Positions 63,470 to 64,000 of a stretch of DNA of 64,000 nt are shown piece after piece (within the stretch, counting starts at the first letter, position 1; every line of letters begins with the position of its first letter). The DNA is taken from positions 1-64,000 of the forward strand of contig JAJJXM010000016.1 in assembly GCA_024516155.1 (NCBI GenBank), given 5' to 3'. The notes below the pieces were generated by a model. The model had not been told where the DNA came from, ran no database searches, and saw only the letters and a list, made by a program, of their open reading frames with translations. This DNA comes from Pyronema omphalodes (Eukaryota > Ascomycota > Pezizomycetes > Pezizales > Pyronemataceae). Both the position numbers and the translations under genes were made by a program.

Positions 63470-64000
63470 TGGATGACCATCGAGAGGGGGTAACACTTCT
63501 CAATATTGCTAGCTACTCAAGCGAAGTACCAAAGCCGTATCTTATTATGGGCCCAGGTTGACTGCCACCGTCGAATCAGGGAGACTCTTTGCTAACTTTC
63601 CCACCATCTGCCTCCATATCGGCATCGTCAGAGCAGTAACCCATCATGTTCGGTGGCAGATCTTCCCAAGCACCATGTAGAGACGTTTTGACATTGCTCT
63701 AATTGTAGAGTGGAGTATGAGTGTGGTTGTCTCCTGAACGTAGATGAATGGTCGTCGAGGAGGGGTGCCGTTCCTCAGTACTACTAGCTACTCAAGCGAA
63801 GTGCCAAAGTCGTATCTTATTATGGGCCCAGGTTGACTGCCACCGTCGAATCAGGGAGACTCTTTGCTAACTTTCCCACCATCTGCCTCCATATCGGCAT
63901 CGTCAGAGCAGTAACCCATCATGTTCGGTGGCAGATCTTCCCAAGCACCATGTAGAGACGTTTTGACATTGCTCTAATTGTAGAGTGGAGTATGAGTGTG
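63470..64000. repeat. 275-bp tandem duplication running to the window edge
   Basis: The stretch AGCTACTCAAGCGAAGT occurs at 63511 and 63786. From 63536 to 63725 the sequence is identical base for base to 63811-64000 (190 bp). The first 65 or so bases of each unit (from about 63470 and about 63745) are related but diverged. The array may continue past the window. No gene found in it. Confidence 0.95.

Overview
The window reads as nuclear DNA of a filamentous ascomycete (Pezizomycotina). Genes have short introns (about 43-113 bp) with GTRNGT-like donors, CTRAY branch sites and YAG acceptors. The proteins look fungal: a NACHT-ankyrin NLR, an Ivy1-type I-BAR protein, a histidine-acid-phosphatase-like membrane protein and an SmgGDS-type armadillo protein. 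The mobile elements are chromodomain Gypsy elements and a Tad-like LINE. No rRNA, tRNA or CRISPR array was recognised. The species cannot be named from the sequence alone.

Layout. Positions 1-20,546 are a transposon compartment. It holds a 5'-truncated, frameshifted chromovirus (Gypsy-1, + strand) with its 3' LTR, a Tad-like LINE with an intact 1263-aa ORF2, a complete chromovirus on the - strand (Gypsy-2) with two LTRs about 2.5% apart, a 93-bp tandem repeat, and a 1.4-kb foldback element with long inverted repeats that contains a second small foldback element. Next comes an eight-exon NLR gene (20,995-24,699) with nearly identical ankyrin repeats, followed about 210 bp later by a 285-bp (CTTTTT)n tract and about 2.5 kb of gene-free sequence.

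From 27 kb to 61 kb the window is gene-dense: GH47 alpha-mannosidase, SmgGDS-like protein, histidine-phosphatase-like membrane protein, a protein with a canonical eIF4E-binding motif, NUG1-type GTPase, Rab geranylgeranyltransferase beta (BET2), cytosolic leucyl-tRNA synthetase, SRP72, RNase P subunit Rpr2/Rpp21, mitochondrial ribosomal protein L16, a 69-aa hydrophilic protein, an orphan fungal protein, acyl-protein thioesterase, an Ivy1-like I-BAR protein and the XPF/Rad1 endonuclease. Several of these act in making or delivering proteins (NUG1, LeuRS, SRP72, Rpr2, MrpL16, the putative eIF4E binder), others in secretion and vesicle traffic (GH47, BET2, Ivy1-like). Pairs are divergent (LeuRS/SRP72, Rpr2/MrpL16) or convergent (NUG1/BET2, SRP72/Rpr2). 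From 61 kb to the end there is intergenic sequence with long G tracts, a relic of a hAT transposase dimerisation domain, and a 275-bp tandem duplication that runs to the window edge.

All exon models were assembled by eye from splice signals and frame continuity. Each multi-exon model given sums to a whole number of codons. Transposon ends without a partner copy in the window are approximate.
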